Shown here: one piece after another, positions 46,100-59,069 of the stretch | Layout: every line of letters begins with the position of its first letter | How positions within the stretch are numbered: position 1 is the stretch's first letter | Origin: Ailurus styani | Taxonomy: Eukaryota > Chordata > Mammalia > Carnivora > Ailuridae | DNA: 64,000 nucleotides | Direction of reading: 5' to 3' | NCBI GenBank assembly: GCA_002007465.1 | Contig: LNAC01000031.1 | Span: 6,732,069 to 6,796,068 of the forward strand | Position numbers and translations under genes: made by a program | The notes under the pieces: generated by a model | What the model saw: only the letters and a program-made list of their open reading frames with translations | Told to the model about the DNA's origin: nothing | Databases searched by the model: none

Positions 46100-49000
46100 A
46101 TTTAAATGAGGATATTAATTCTTTCAAATGTGTTTTGTATTACCAGCATGGAATGAATCTTGGAAGTATCTGTCTATAAATGAGGAAAAAAAAAACCCAC
46201 TCCAGAATATTTAGAAGTATTTTTAAAATCTTCATTGACAAATTTAAGAAAGATACATATTGGTCATTGCTTAAGAGAGGCATTTAATTTGGATCAATTT
46301 CCTGCAATGCACTTTGCAGACTTTCAAATCCATTTTGTTGGGACACCTCTGAGACCCCATGCTAGATAATAAGGATGGCTGGAAGCTGATTTCGTAATTT
46401 CTAAGTGCAACTGAGGTAGAATTAAAGTGCAAATGCAATTTTTGAAGTACTTGACATGAGAGAAGCTATAAAATTGCTCTTTGCTCTGACTTGTTTTAAT
46501 TTCTATATGAATGTTTTATACAATAGTCTTTTTACTGTTTTTCAAGTCATGAGCAATTATATTTGATGAAAGGGCAATTATCACGCATAGAAACTCAGCA
46601 TTCCAAAAGCTATCAAAATCCCACCATTAGATTCAAACTCCCCCTACCATTCCAATCTGCTGAAAAAAATCATGGAAACTTTTGATACTGAAAGTTTAAC
46701 TTGAATCATTGGAGATGGCAAATTGGGGGGATTTTTCTAAATACAGGAATGTTCTCTTCCTGTGAAGAGATGATATAATTATACTTTTGCTGATTAAATA
46801 TTAACATTACTATGGTTTTATAGTTCCAATCCCTACAGCTTCACTTCCAGAAGTTCCATTTATTCTCCAAGAGAACAAATGATAAAGGCGACAAGTTCTG
46901 CAGGTGTAGGTTGGAGCAATATGGCGGTACTGATTCAATGCATGGGGTCCCAACTGTTCTCTTTTGGGTCCTGGACTCATTGAGTCACTTTCTGCCTTTG
47001 ACTTGTTCCCCTCTCATTTAAAATTAAATATAGAACCATTGGCAGTTTTCAGCCTTGATTTTCATCCCAGGCCTAATGGCTTACAGGTGGCAATTTTTAT
47101 CCCCCCCAATGACAACAACTACATTTTCCCAAGCCTATCCAAGGGTAACATTAACGAGAACATTATCGAAAAAGGACAGGGAAAGGGCCATTTAAAAATA
47201 AATAAATAAAACCTTTTTCACTTCTCTTTGTTCCATAAAAGCCCTTTTCTCTCCTTTTTTTCCCTTATATTTGATATATGGAAGTGATTCCATTTATAAC
47301 TTGAGCTCTTTTGCTCCAGGCTCTCTGTACTTAAGCTTCAGATGTTTTGATGTTGTTTAACTGTTATAAACTGACCAATATTCTGTGACTTATCTGTGAA
47401 ACATATTGGGCTGCTTTTATGATCAACACACCCAGAACTTACGCTCTGCAAAAAGACAATACTGTGTAGGATTTATTCTCAACGAGTTTCATGACATATA
47501 ATATGGCCTCTGAATAGGTATTAAAGTTATATTGCCAATATGTCCTGTTTTTTAAGACATTGCAGAGTAGTGGAAGTGGGTGGGATTCAGTAAAAATATT
47601 AATTGTGTTACACATGCTTTCATTGCAATTGTCACTAGGGAAAACGACCTACTATTTAATAGGAGATCATTGACTCCCCACCACCCCTCAGGTTTAGAAG
47701 TCAGAATTTCTAACATATTGAAATCCTTTAAGGGAAATGGTAAAGAATTGTTGGGAAGATTGGAACTTCAAAGTGATTTCAAATATTTTATTTTTTTATG
47801 TCAAATATTTTAAAATAAATTGTTATTGAAGGTAGGTTGCCATTAATAGCTTTAGCAGATTAATAAAAATAAACCCATGAAATGGTCTAATAGGAGGTTC
47901 TCCTAAGAGAATTTAGTATTTATAAGTAAATATCTGAGATGTGATTAAAGAAAAAAAATCACCAGTCAATGGTGTTAACTGTGTATCAGTAATTACATTG
48001 TATTAGATGTGTTAACTCGGGTTATATTCCTCGTCTAACAGAGCACCTTTTACAAAACTTGCATTCATATCAGTAGGACTGGCATACATATATTAATAAC
48101 TCAGTTCTTTCCAAAAAAAGAGAAAGCTAGGAATAAACTTGCATATTATTTTAGGAGAGAAATAGACGTGTTGGCCTACATAATGTAACTGCTATTTGCA
48201 TATAAATTACTTCACAGGTATAATCAAGAAAGATATTTGCAAATAGTAATCATGAAAATAAAAATATTGTGGAAGCACAAATATTCATGGGTTTATTTTC
48301 TCATTAATATATGTATATGTCTAGATTGATACATACACAGAGAGAAAGAGAGAAGAAAAACTATACATAATGATAGGGCAAAATATGAAGTGGAGGGATT
48401 TGTTTTCAGAGAATCATGGCCTCATTTTATCGTTGACGACTTTCTCCCACGTAGAGGCCCCTGTGTGGCCACGCGCTGAGCTCCCGCACCCTCTCTCCAG
48501 TGAGGTGGAGTGAGGTGCCCAACACCCTTGGGAAAAATCTTCTGTTCTTGACTTTTTCCTGGCATACTTGTCGTAATTCCATTTCCTCTGGACTGTGGAA
48601 CTGATAGGTTAGTTTATGCCAAAGTTGAAGATGGGTGATGGATTCCACAGGGAACATACATTTGGATATCACCGATAGCTCTCAAAGGTCATGGGTATAA
48701 TCATATAAAGCAAGTGGGGGGTTTTATGCACCAGAATAGCTTCCTTCTTAAGATATTTTGGTGTAATAGACAGATGTTTGATATCTTTTCTATCCTATCA
48801 TGAAAATTATTTTTCATTCTTCCTAAATATTAGGACTGTCCTTCATTGGCATGCATATACCTGTAGGCACATATACCTAACACTTGCTCGTGTAGACAGG
48901 GGGAAAATAAACACCTGTGTGTATTTGGTCAGTAATAATTAATAAGATAGCCATAATCAGCAGTCTTGTTTTAATCTAGAACTTTTTCTATATCCTGGGG

Positions 49001-52000
49001 AAGACATGAAGTAAATTTTGTTTTTGCAAGGGAGTATTTTTTAAACTTGCCTATGATGCTGACCCAAGGTGACTTTTTGTGTGTGTGTGAATTCCAGAAG
49101 AATTCTATTCTATAAGAAATTTATACTGTGTAAGTATAGAATCGAATAATCAGTCTGTCACTTGGGGTTTTGATCTGATGAAGGAGAATTGTCAGTGACT
49201 CTAATAAGAAAAATCCCCAAACTTGCTGGGAGATAAAGATCTAGACCTTCTTGTGAGGATGCTTGGAAAGGGTAATTTAAATCAGGTTTCAAACAAAGTG
49301 GAAGTTTCTTGGAAACACAACAAAATACATTTGAAAAAGTTCTAAAAAAAAAAAAGTTCTGCTTAACTGATAGGAGGGAACCTTAGGGTTCCAATTCTAT
49401 TATAAAATATAACACGACAATGGATGGTAATGTCTATGAAAACATGCCTCTTGGAAATCTGTTGACTTGGAGAGAGATCTGAAGCTAAGGACGTGGGCTG
49501 ACAAATGAAAGCTATTGTAGCTTTAATTCGCATATGTTTTTCTGCAATCCCAAAAATGTGGTGGGGTGGGATGGGAAAGAGTTCTCTCTCTCCTCTTAGT
49601 ACTTGTTTTGGCTTCTGGTTTGTTTAGATCATTTTATCTGAACAAAGTTTTCTGGCATTAGCAACGCAATGGGAGAACTCAAAAGATTCTCTCCCAAGGC
49701 TTTCTGTGCGGAGAAGCATTGCACGTTCTGCAGACTGTGAGCTCAATTCTGGAGCATTCTGTATGGACCCTACTTGATTTAAGTAGAAGATACATGTGCT
49801 GGTGTTACTCACAACGATTATGTTAAACTCCAAGATGCTTGGATACATATAATTGAAAAATAAACCTTTATTTTAAGCTCACTCCCTGGTCTCCAAGAGA
49901 TTAAACTATTACTGTAAGCAGCCCATTGTTTCTTGCATGTATCTTAGATTTTATTTCCTGTCAGCTATTGCAAGAACTACTAAGAAGAATTAGTTTCACC
50001 ACACAGTAAGTAAATGCTTTAATGCCCTGCATTATTGTTTACACTAAGCTTTGCAAGCACTTAAGCCACAACAGATAATTGTCAAAATGATGAAGCAGTA
50101 AAATCACACAGCCAGCAGTGATAGTGGAGATGGTGTGCTAAGGAACAGCTAGTTAAGACTTAGAGCTTACACTTAGTTTGTTAGTTAGTTAGGGAGAGCA
50201 ATAATTTATGAAAATGTATCACAAGCGCTGAAAAGAAAAAAGAAAGCAAGAAGAAATTTATGCCCTAAGTACTGTACAAGCTGTGCTCGTCTGTGCTTTC
50301 ACGTTTTCTCCCTTTATCTGATTGTATTTGGCTTAAATCAGGTATGAATGTAAATACTGCTTCAAAAGGGCCTATGAGAGAGACTAGATTATTGGGTATC
50401 TTTGAAAAAAACCTGTCTCTGGTCAGCACCCCGTTAATTTTAAAACAAACACAAGGTAAGGGCGCAGTTGACAATTTCGGTTCTGAAGTAAGAGTTTCAT
50501 CACATAAGTGCACATTTTGATCTACCACTTTCAGTTGAGTTTTACCAGCTTTTTATGGGGGGGGGTGCAGAGGAGTGAGATCTGTCTCCTCACTTGGTTT
50601 TAACCCAGAATGTCGGGATTGCTCCATGTTTTCTTTAACAGGAAGATCAGTGAAAACTGCGTTCTGTTTCTGGTGATGTATCTGAGTGCAAACAGGACTC
50701 TGTTAGCCATTATGTACCTATTAGCTCTGATTACCTTCTGATAGCTCCTCACCAGTTGGTTTCACTCACTTTGACAGATCTAGTACTTTGTTTAACCTTT
50801 AAACCAGTAGGGCAATAACACGGCTGACAGAAGGGGAGAAATAATTAAGGAAAACTTAGCCAGGACATTTAAAAAACCTCTAACAAGGCAGATATTTCTG
50901 TTCAATTTGAAAACTTGTCAAGGGATACATACACTTCCGCATAATTGCTTGAGCAAAATGTTTTATAATTTTTGCTGGTTTCAAATTAATTTTAGCAATG
51001 TAACTTAATCAAATTACTAGGTATCTTACTTTAAAAATATCTCTAATTTACACTCTCAGGAATCAAGTTTTAATATTTTGGTACTTCACAGACAGTGATA
51101 TCCAAGAGAAATTCATTTCTAAAAGAATCTGAAAGAAAATATTAAAAATATCGTCTAAAAATCTGCCACCAGTTTGAGCTTTACATTTTCTGAAGATGGC
51201 TCATTCATGTTTTTGGAAAATAACACATGTGATAAAAAATACCTAGGTCCATATTATTAACTATTTTGGGCACTGATGAAACGTTAAACAGATGAAAACA
51301 AGACATCCTGAACTTTGTTGGTTTATATTTCGAAGCACTTTTTGTGAGCCACTTCAGAGAATAACTTGCTAGGGAAAGAGTGAGTACTCTCTTCTTCTTC
51401 TCAACATTCTTCAGCGTTAACTCCACCTCCCAAGGCTTGACCCCATCACCATACTTATTTTACTTTGGAGCCATTTTAGTGACTTCTGTGAAAGGGCATA
51501 TCTGAACTCTCTGGGTATTTCTCCCATTAATTCACATGCACAAAGCAGAGAACTAGAAAGAGTGCTTCATTGTTGCATGAAGATATTTAATTAAAGTCGG
51601 AACAACTTCTAAATGAGAAAGTGCAAATAGTCTCTCCAGATCATTAATAATTTGGCAGTTTATAAGACATTAAAAGATAATGTGTTCATTATTTTTCTCA
51701 AATCTATTGAGAGCGTTACATAATTCTCACTTAACTGTATTCCTTTTGGTTAAGATCGTATCAACTAATATAGGTATCCCACCTTTGTCAGTTATAAGAT
51801 ATTGACATCAAGAAACAGCACAATTGTCTTCTAATTATGTCTGACAACAAGTCTAATTTAGCGTTCTTTCATACATCATTTATCATAAGTCTTAGTGTTC
51901 CCTGTTATTCCATTCTTATGTTAATTGATTACTATTATGTTCTCTACTTCATGGTTGCATAAATATTTCTTGAGACACAACTTTGGCATATCTGGTAGCT

Positions 52001-52865
52001 AAAGATCCTTGGATCATATTAAAAAAACAATATACTCAGTCATGAAGATATATGCCATACTATTATTTAATTTTTAAACAAGATTTTAATGTAACAACTG
52101 AGCTAGGACATTATTTTAAGCCTTATTATTGCTGACCTTATTAATAGTATATATTTTATACTGTAAGGTGTATAAAAAGATGAAATATCTCCTGTTAGGG
52201 AGTTTCGGTGAGGGAGGAGATATCCACCACAAATTAAAGTAGGAAAAAAAGAAAATGATTACGTAAGTGTAACCACCTACTACTTTATATTACTATTACT
52301 GCCAAAATGACCACCGTGGCTTACTCGATGAGTCTGTATAGGGTAGTTTTGTGGAGAAGAAAGCCTTATGAAATATTAGAACAAAGGGGAATGTTTGAGG
52401 ATGGGGGCATGGTGGGAGAAGACATCCTGGGATACACATATAAAATGCTAGAAGATCTCGAAAGAAGAGGATCTTCTATGGTCTGCAATGAGTAGTACTG
52501 GTTTTTCCTGCTTGAGTGAGATAAATTTAGAAATGTTATATAGGGAAATTTCCGAATTGACAAGGAGAGTTTTGACCTCTGTAAGTAAAAATTTGCTCCT
52601 ACTTTTGGGGTACAAATTTAAAACTACTGGATGTTACTAATATACATCATCGAAATAGTACTAAGGTAAGACTTACTTATTTGATGAAGGAAAACTCAAT
52701 GTAGGAAATCAGGCTAGGAAGAAATACTAACCATTCAGGTCTAATGAGGTTAGGATCTAGGTCACAGTTATGGCTACTGGCTTCCTGAACATCTAGGTTG
52801 TGGTAGTGGCTATGGGCTTCCTGAAGAAAGTGACATCTAATGGGGGGTCTCAAAGGATGAATATG
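46100..52865. other. Repeat-poor block, about 6.8 kb; possible conserved non-coding DNA
   Basis: I recognise no SINE or L1 in this interval, unlike the 10-24 kb and 52.9-57 kb parts. It is AT-rich with many ATTA/TAAT motifs. Segment 49860-50160 is free of low complexity and looks like typical conserved enhancer sequence, but that is an impression, not a measurement. GC- and CpG-richer DNA occurs at 48427-48680. No exon was accepted. Confidence 0.35.
52755..52826. repeat. Diverged 36-bp tandem duplication
   Basis: Units at 52755-52790 and 52791-52826 both start 'atctaggt' and end 'gcttcctgaa' plus one base. About 27 of 36 bases match, so the duplication is old. Confidence 0.85.
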
Positions 52866-52869
52866 TGTT

Positions 52870-53700
52870 AGGCAAGGGGGGAAGGAGGAAGGAGAGAAAT
52901 ATTATAGGTAGAAAGAATGACATATGAAAAAGCTATAAAGTAAAAGGACATGGAGCTTTGGAAAATTTTTTTTTTTTTTTTTAAGATTTTATTTATTTAT
53001 TTGAGAGGGTGAGAATGAGAGAGCATGACCAGGGGGAGGAACAGAGGGAGAAGCAGACTCCCCGCTGAGAAAGGAGCTGGATGCAGGACTCCATCCCCCC
53101 ACCCTGGGATCAAGACCTGAGCCAAAGGCAGACACTTAACCGACTGAGCCACCCAGGCGCCCGTGGAAGAAGGTTTTTAAGAAGCTCATATAACTGAAAT
53201 TTAAAGAACGAGGTAGTGAATGAGGAGAAAGGAGACCATGAAGGCTTATTATGTCCTATAAAGGAATCTGGACTCTCCTGTGAGAGCTGGGGAGGCTTTG
53301 GAGAAATTTAAGCAAAGGAGCACGATTATGATCAAGTTTGCATTTTAGAAAGATTGTTCTGTCTAGATTGGAGGTGAGCAAAACTGAAAGAAGGAAGCTA
53401 AAGTGGCAGTGTAGGATTCTTAGCAAAATGGTGACTTGGTGTAGGCTGGCAGCTGTGGGGAAAGTCTATCTGTATAACTAGGAAAAAGAATCGGTGATCC
53501 TAGCGGTTGATTTGATGTTGGGGAAGAGGAGAGGGAAAAGAAGGGATCCGAAATAAGGCTAAAGCAATGGACTTGGTGGGAGACCAATATAAACGTTTTA
53601 AAAAAGGAAAAAGAAAACGAAACTGGGTTAGAAGGTGTGTAGGATTTAAGAAGTAAAAGGTCACAGTATTTGTTTTAATGAGGTAGTTTGGTAGAAGGAG
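52870..53700 (-). mobile_element. Ancient L2-like LINE relic, split by a SINE
   Basis: 'agaatgacatatgaaaaagc' on the left and, after the SINE, 'gcaaaggagcacgattatga', 'ttagaaagattgttctgtct' keep the same order as in the other L2-like relics of this window. It is highly diverged. Confidence 0.45.
52966..53162 (-). mobile_element. Carnivore tRNA-derived SINE
   Basis: Reverse complement: T tail and 'aagattttatttatttattt' at the left, head 'gactgagccacccaggcgcc' at the right. It sits inside an L2-like relic. A clear target-site duplication was not resolved. Confidence 0.95.
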
Positions 53701-54640
53701 AATAATGAAAACCGTTTAGATACAGTTAATTAAAGATATTTCAATGGGGATATTTTATAAACAGCAAAAATACGAACTGACAGTCACACACGGTGAGAAA
53801 TTGAATAAGCAAAATTCTTCAGGGAAATCCGTAGAGCCATGACTAAAATTTACTGTTCAATGTTAATGGGCCACCATATCGAAAGGGTCCCTTAGAAGAA
53901 GAGATGGAATAATTAGCAAGTAGACCCCCAAACTATGGAAAATAGTCTATCAGTGCTTAAGGAAAAGTTAAGGAAAAGGGTATTAATAACATGGCCGGGT
54001 GGGGGCGGGCTTTGGTTCTCTCTTAGTTTTGTTATACCTGGATTCCTCCGTCACATGACATGAAGTTGTCAAAATAGTACACAGTAACTGTTGACTGCCT
54101 ATCAAATATTCATTTGCTTTCTTCTTTTTCCTAATAGAATCGTGATTTTATTGGTGGTGGCAGCATGCTCATTTCAAAAATTCTCTAAACGTTTCCTAGC
54201 CTTTTCTGAAGTTATATCTCTCAGACTTCTCTGAATCCAAATCTGACTATGTGATATGGTTCTGGCCAATAAGAGATAAGCAGAAGTCACTGGGTGGGGC
54301 TTTTCCAAAACTTTTAAAAAGGGAGGTAGATCCAACTTTGATGGGCCTTCTTGTTTTTCTTGCCTGAAGTGGTGGTGTGATATTGGAAGAGGGAGCAGGG
54401 AGGGAGCAAGAGTCACCTTGAATTCTGAGAACAAGAGTCATATCCTAGGGGTGCCTGAGGAGAAAGAAAGAAGCCTGGGTTCTTGTGGACATTGTGGCTG
54501 CTACGTTGGTCCTGGTCTCCCCTATCCCTGGACTTTTCATTAAGTGACAAAAATAAAATTTCTAATTTGCTTAGAAGTCAGTCTAGCAGCCTTAATAATA
54601 TTTTAAAAATGTTACTGTTAATAATATTGCTAATAAAATA
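53701..54640. other. Unassigned non-coding sequence
   Basis: No recognised repeat. A minus frame of 86 codons at 54174-54434 has no known motif. Confidence 0.4.
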
Positions 54641-54649
54641 GTTATGATT

Positions 54650-54890
54650 TTTTTCAGTATTCTTTATGTGAGAGATACAATGCTAAGCTATTTATGTGTA
54701 CTGTCTAATCCTTATAAGGCTGTATAACCCTATAATCCTATAAATCATATATTTTTATCTCTATTTTGTATATGGGGAAAACAAGGTTTAGAGAGTTTCA
54801 TGACTTTAGTAAAGTCACACGATAAGTACATTTACTAATCTGGCAAGCCATAATTAAAACCAAGATCTATTTGATCCCACAGAAGATTTT
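54650..54890 (-). mobile_element. MIR SINE relic
   Basis: Antisense MIR order: 'tgtgtactgtctaatcctta', 'ttgtatatggggaaaacaag', 'agtaaagtcacacgataagt' (as in 'aaggtcacacagctagtaag'), then 'aaaaccaagatctatttgat'. Confidence 0.7.
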
Positions 54891-55030
54891 TTAATTTCTA
54901 CATCCCAAGGTCTTCTAAACCCACAATAAATTTTATATAGTAAACAGCTGTTGAATTCATGGTTTTTATTTTTGGTTTTGCTTTTACTCATACCTGTTTA
55001 TGATGGAAAGGGAGTTCTTTTTATTTCTTA

Positions 55031-55243
55031 TTTTTTAAACGGTTTGTTTTTTATTGAGAGAGAGAGAGAGAGAGCGCGAGCATGAGTGGGGGGAGGGGCA
55101 GGGGGAAGGAGAGAGAAAATCTCAAGCAGTCTCCCCACTGAGTGTGGAGGCTGTCTTGGGCCTCAGTCTCACAACCCTGAGATCATGACATGAGCCCAAA
55201 TCAAGAGTCAGATGCTTAACTGACTGACCCACCCAGGTGCCCC
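55031..55243 (-). mobile_element. Carnivore tRNA-derived SINE, older subtype
   Basis: Reverse complement with a (GA)n run at 55057-55073, 'caaccctgagatcatgacat' and head 'gacccacccaggtgcccc'. Its divergence from the young copies suggests an older insertion. No convincing duplication was found. Confidence 0.93.
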
Positions 55244-56324
55244 GAGGGAACTCGTTTTAAAACAAAAATAAGAAATGCATTACTGGTAAGTTCACTGAAT
55301 GGGTATGTGACTGAGGAGGTCGATTCCAATCCACTTTTTCTGACATAAATTCAACTAAAGAGTTTTAACTGAAATCTCTTAAAAACCCCACTGAGCTCCT
55401 GCCAGCCTGCAAGATTTGAACACAAATGCTGCTAGTGGCTATCACTTTGTCTTCATGGGTTAAAAAATGGGATGCAATTATTACACAGTTTATTCACTGT
55501 TTAGAGATGTACATGTGCCATATGTGGACATGTTTGTTCTTTTTGCAGAGCTACCTGATGTCTCTCATTTCTGCCATACTGGGGATTTCTTAGGTGATGT
55601 GTATAGAATGTTCTAGTATCTGGAGCTCATGATGAAGTTCTTCAGTAGTCCTTCTTAACTGAACCAAATTAGACATTTGCAGTATAAGAAAGTCAATAAA
55701 AGCCAAGAAACAGAGATGAGGAACTCTTCAACTCACCACATAAAAAGAAGTTGAGTCACTGTGGTATGAGGCATTCTTAGTTATTGACTTGATCATCACA
55801 CCCAAATTCTAGATCAAAGACACGGCAATATAAGCAATACTTGTTGGTGTGTGCAAGATGCAATCAATTTCAATTTCAGTGTAACCATAATGGTTGCACA
55901 TATCCACCTAATTTTCTCAAAGGAAGATTCACAATAGCTATTGTCTTCATTTTTCAAGATAGTCTTTAAATTAGGATTGGGTATGGGTCTTTAAATATAG
56001 ACTATACTAACAATATAGGCTTGAAAGTGGATATTTCAGAGGGATTTCTCTCCAAAAATGGATTACTGGGAAGAGATAAAAATACTCTGGTATGCCAGTG
56101 TTTTAATTGGTATATTACAGTTAGGAAATTCCAGATGTATTTTTGTTTGTGCATTCCTTCTTCCAATAATCCTTCTTTTCTTCTACGACACACAAATCAA
56201 GAACTTCAGGCCTTCTTGTAATTACTGAATTCATAACAGGTTTCTTCTTGTCCCAAAGGTAATTCATTTCTTCCTGGAAAAAATAAAACCCAAAGAACTT
56301 TCTATTGAATTTTACTTTCCTGTT
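55244..56324. other. Unassigned non-coding sequence
   Basis: No gene or named repeat. Overlapping chance frames lie near 56002-56221 on both strands. Confidence 0.4.
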
Positions 56325-56758
56325 CTATTAGTTTATTATTTCTGCTATAACAAAGTACCACAAATGTAGTAATTTCAAACAACACAGATTTATTCTGTTA
56401 TAGTTGGAGACCAGAAGTCTAAAATCATGGTGTTGGTGGGGCCGGTTTCTTTTAGAGGCTCTTGAGGAGAATTTATTCTGACTCTCAGCTGTTGGCTTCT
56501 AGAAGTCCTTGGCTCATGGTAGCATCACTCCAATCTCTGATTCCATAATCACATCACTTTCTCCTCTCTTGACTTTCTTATCTTCCTTTTAGGAGAACCC
56601 CTGTGATTATATTGAACCCACCAAAATAATCCAGGATGATTTCCCTATATCAAGATAATAAATTTAAGTTCCTTTCACTATGTAAGCTGACATATTTACA
56701 GGTTCTAGGGATTAGGATGTAGAAATCTTTGGGGGCCATTACTTAGCCTACCACATAT
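56325..56758. mobile_element. Ancient interspersed repeat, family not named
   Basis: The phrases 'ctgctataacaaagtaccac', 'gagaccagaagtctaaaatc' and 'gggggccattacttagccta' belong to a widespread old mammalian repeat I recognise by sight but cannot name with confidence. It ends near 'ctaccaca'. It does not code. Confidence 0.6.
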
Positions 56759-56776
56759 GTATAAATATATTTTTAA

Positions 56777-56962
56777 TTTTTTTAAAGTTTATTTATTTGA
56801 GAGAGAGAGGGAAAGCATGAGCAGGGGCAAGGGGCAGAGGGAGAGAGAGAACCAGACTCCCCATGGAGCAGGGACCCCAACGTGGGACTCGATCTCAGGA
56901 CTCTGGGATCACGACCTGAGCTGAAGGCAGATGCTTCACCGACTGAGCCACCCAGATACCCC
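56777..56962 (-). mobile_element. Carnivore tRNA-derived SINE
   Basis: Reverse complement with 'tttatttatttgagagagag' at the left and head 'ctgagccacccagataccc' at the right. Flanks 'taaatatatttttaa' (56762-56776) and 'taaatatatatttttaa' (56963-56979) form a near-perfect duplication with a 2-bp length difference in the TA run. Confidence 0.95.
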
Positions 56963-56979
56963 TAAATATATATTTTTAA

Positions 56980-57696
56980 AACATTAAATAGTACCTGAGT
57001 TTTTGAAGTGACTATAAATTATCATTTTTGTTTAAATCACAGACATTTCACCTGTGATGCTGAATCTGTCCTGAATCCCAGAATTTTAGGGAATACTGAT
57101 TTTCCTATGACTCCCTACTAAAGACCAATGGTATCTGTGTATTGGAACCATGAGTGAATTAACACAGAAATTCTGGGTCTTGGAATTGAATCTGGTACTC
57201 AAAGGAATACTTCTGGTGTCATAATTCTTGAACTCAAACAAACTACATGCTTTCTCATACTAGTGACCAAGATGCTGTAGTCAAGAAATTTTGCCGACTT
57301 TTAAAGAGCTCTTCTGGAAACAAATGGCAATTGCATTGATTGCAAACTATTTTCTAAAGAGACGTCTGGTTTCATCTCTTAGCTTTGCTTTAAACTTTAC
57401 AATTTTGCACCTGTTACATGTGATTTTGTTTTTCTCTTAGATGTGATGTCATGATTGCATTTTACCTTTATTATTTTCTGTAATTTATGGAAGGGAGTGT
57501 TACCTATGCTTTCTCCAAACATATGGTTTACTAGATGGCTCTTGAGTGGGTCTGAGTGGGTTGTTTCAAAGTCTGTAAAGAGATGCTTTCTGGCTCCAGT
57601 TTCCTCCTTTGAAGAGGTGGGGATCAAGAGGTCGACATAGACTTGGCCTGAGGTCAACTGTTGAAATGATCTTGGCACCTTATGACTGTAGAATCC
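56980..57696. other. Unassigned non-coding sequence
   Basis: No gene or repeat recognised. A minus-strand frame of 116 codons at 57397-57747 runs through the poly(T) tract and is treated as chance. Confidence 0.4.
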
Positions 57697-57721
57697 TTTT
57701 TTTTTTTTTTTTTTTTTTTTT
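57697..57721. repeat. Poly(T) tract, 25 T
   Basis: 25 consecutive T. It could mark the tail of a minus-strand retrocopy to its right, but no source sequence or flanking duplication was identified. Confidence 0.95.
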
Positions 57722-57938
57722 AAAGTTGTGACCCGGTGAAATGTCATAGGGAACCTCAGGAATTTATGGTCTGTTAAATAAGAACTTTTGCCCTCTTGGA
57801 AGTATTATTTGGAGGAAAGCTTCCAGTCTCTCTCTCCCACAGAGTTGGAGGAAAAGATCACTGAGCATGTGCACCTCCGGCTCTTGGTTTCTCTCAGATC
57901 TTTCTGTTGGTGACACAGCTTCTTTTCTCTCTCTTTAG

Positions 57939-58042
57939 AGAGTCCAGTAGATCGAACCCATTCCATGGAAGAAGGTCAGCAGTTGTTTAGCCGTTCTTCC
58001 TGTTACTACCTGGGAAATTGTGACACAGGGACTTACAAGTAG
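57939..58042 (+). other. Weak candidate terminal exon
   Basis: A strong acceptor ('tcttttctctctctttag') is followed by an open frame that includes SPVDRTHSMEEGQQ and SRSSCYYLGNC and ends at a TAG (58040-58042). An AATAAA lies about 55 nt further on (58097-58102), so a last coding exon with poly(A) signal is imaginable. I recognise no family, and AATAAA is common in AT-rich DNA. Confidence 0.17.
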
Positions 58043-58489
58043 GGAACTCATTTGTACTTAGTTCCAGACTATGTTTTTCAACATATTTTTATCAGCAATA
58101 AAATAAAACAAATATGATCTTTTTATACCTACCTGCCAAATTTCAGTTGTTTCCAAAGAGACAGATTTGATGAACTGGTACCAGAAATCCCTACGGCAAG
58201 GACTAAAAATTTTTGTAACTAAAAACTCATCTTTCATAATTTAAAATTTAAAAATACATCATATAAATTGCCCCATTTCAATATAAATGCCTTGTTAACA
58301 CCACCCTTCAGTTCTCTCTCTCCCTCTTGCCTTCCTCTCTCTCTCTGACACACACATAGACACATTACAAATGCAGAGCAGACAAGCTGGACAATTTAAT
58401 TATTTTGCATATTCAATTTGTTTTGGTTATGATGATACCCTTGGGTTTCTAGAAGTCCTGAAGAAGAGGTATTATGTGTGCCATTTTTG

Positions 58490-58760
58490 CTCAGTCATTC
58501 AATATATCTTATTAATAAATATCAAGTACCTACAGTACATAAGGCACTGTTCTAGGTGCTTGGAATACAGTGATAAATAAAAGAGAAAAGGATCTCTGCC
58601 CTCATGGAGCTTATATTCTCAAAGAGAGATAGACAATGAGCAATGCATGTGATAAATACATAATTTGTATGATATATTGCAAGGTGATAAATGCTATGGA
58701 GACTAGGAAAAGCCAGGGCAGGGGAACTGGGAGCGGAGGGGGGCAGGGCAGTTTGTGGTA
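58490..58760 (-). mobile_element. L2-like LINE relic, relatively well preserved start
   Basis: 'cataaggcactgttctaggt', 'gctcatggagctt'-type text ('ctgccctcatggagcttata') and 'ggtgataaatgctatggaga' follow the reverse complement of an L2-type 3' end. This is the clearest of the L2-like copies here. Confidence 0.65.
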
Positions 58761-59069
58761 TTCAGTAGGGTGCTGAGGCTGGCATGTACATGCATATGTA
58801 GAGCAGTGTTAAGTGGGGGGGGGTGAACAGAGGTGCTAATAAAGAGGAAGTTATAACAAGAAGGAACACAGCAAAGGTGCTTGGTTTAGTTTCTGACATC
58901 CTTTCATGGCAGGAAAGAGTGGCCAAATCAGGACAGCATTGCACTCACCAGATATGTCTGAAACACATATCCTGCCACTATCACAGCCCTTCACTGCTTT
59001 TATTCTCATTATGCCTGAAAGGTCTGAAAGCCAGTTTGCACTGTGAAGGACAGAGATGGCAGAGATTAC

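Noticed and set aside
50265..50528. Overlapping sense and antisense frames of 75 and 87 codons
   Set aside because: No family resemblance, no splice sites worth noting and ordinary composition. At most part of a conserved non-coding element.
57697..57940. Possible retrocopy marked by the 25-T tract
   Set aside because: The adjoining minus-strand sequence shows no recognisable gene, no AATAAA before the tail and no flanking duplication.
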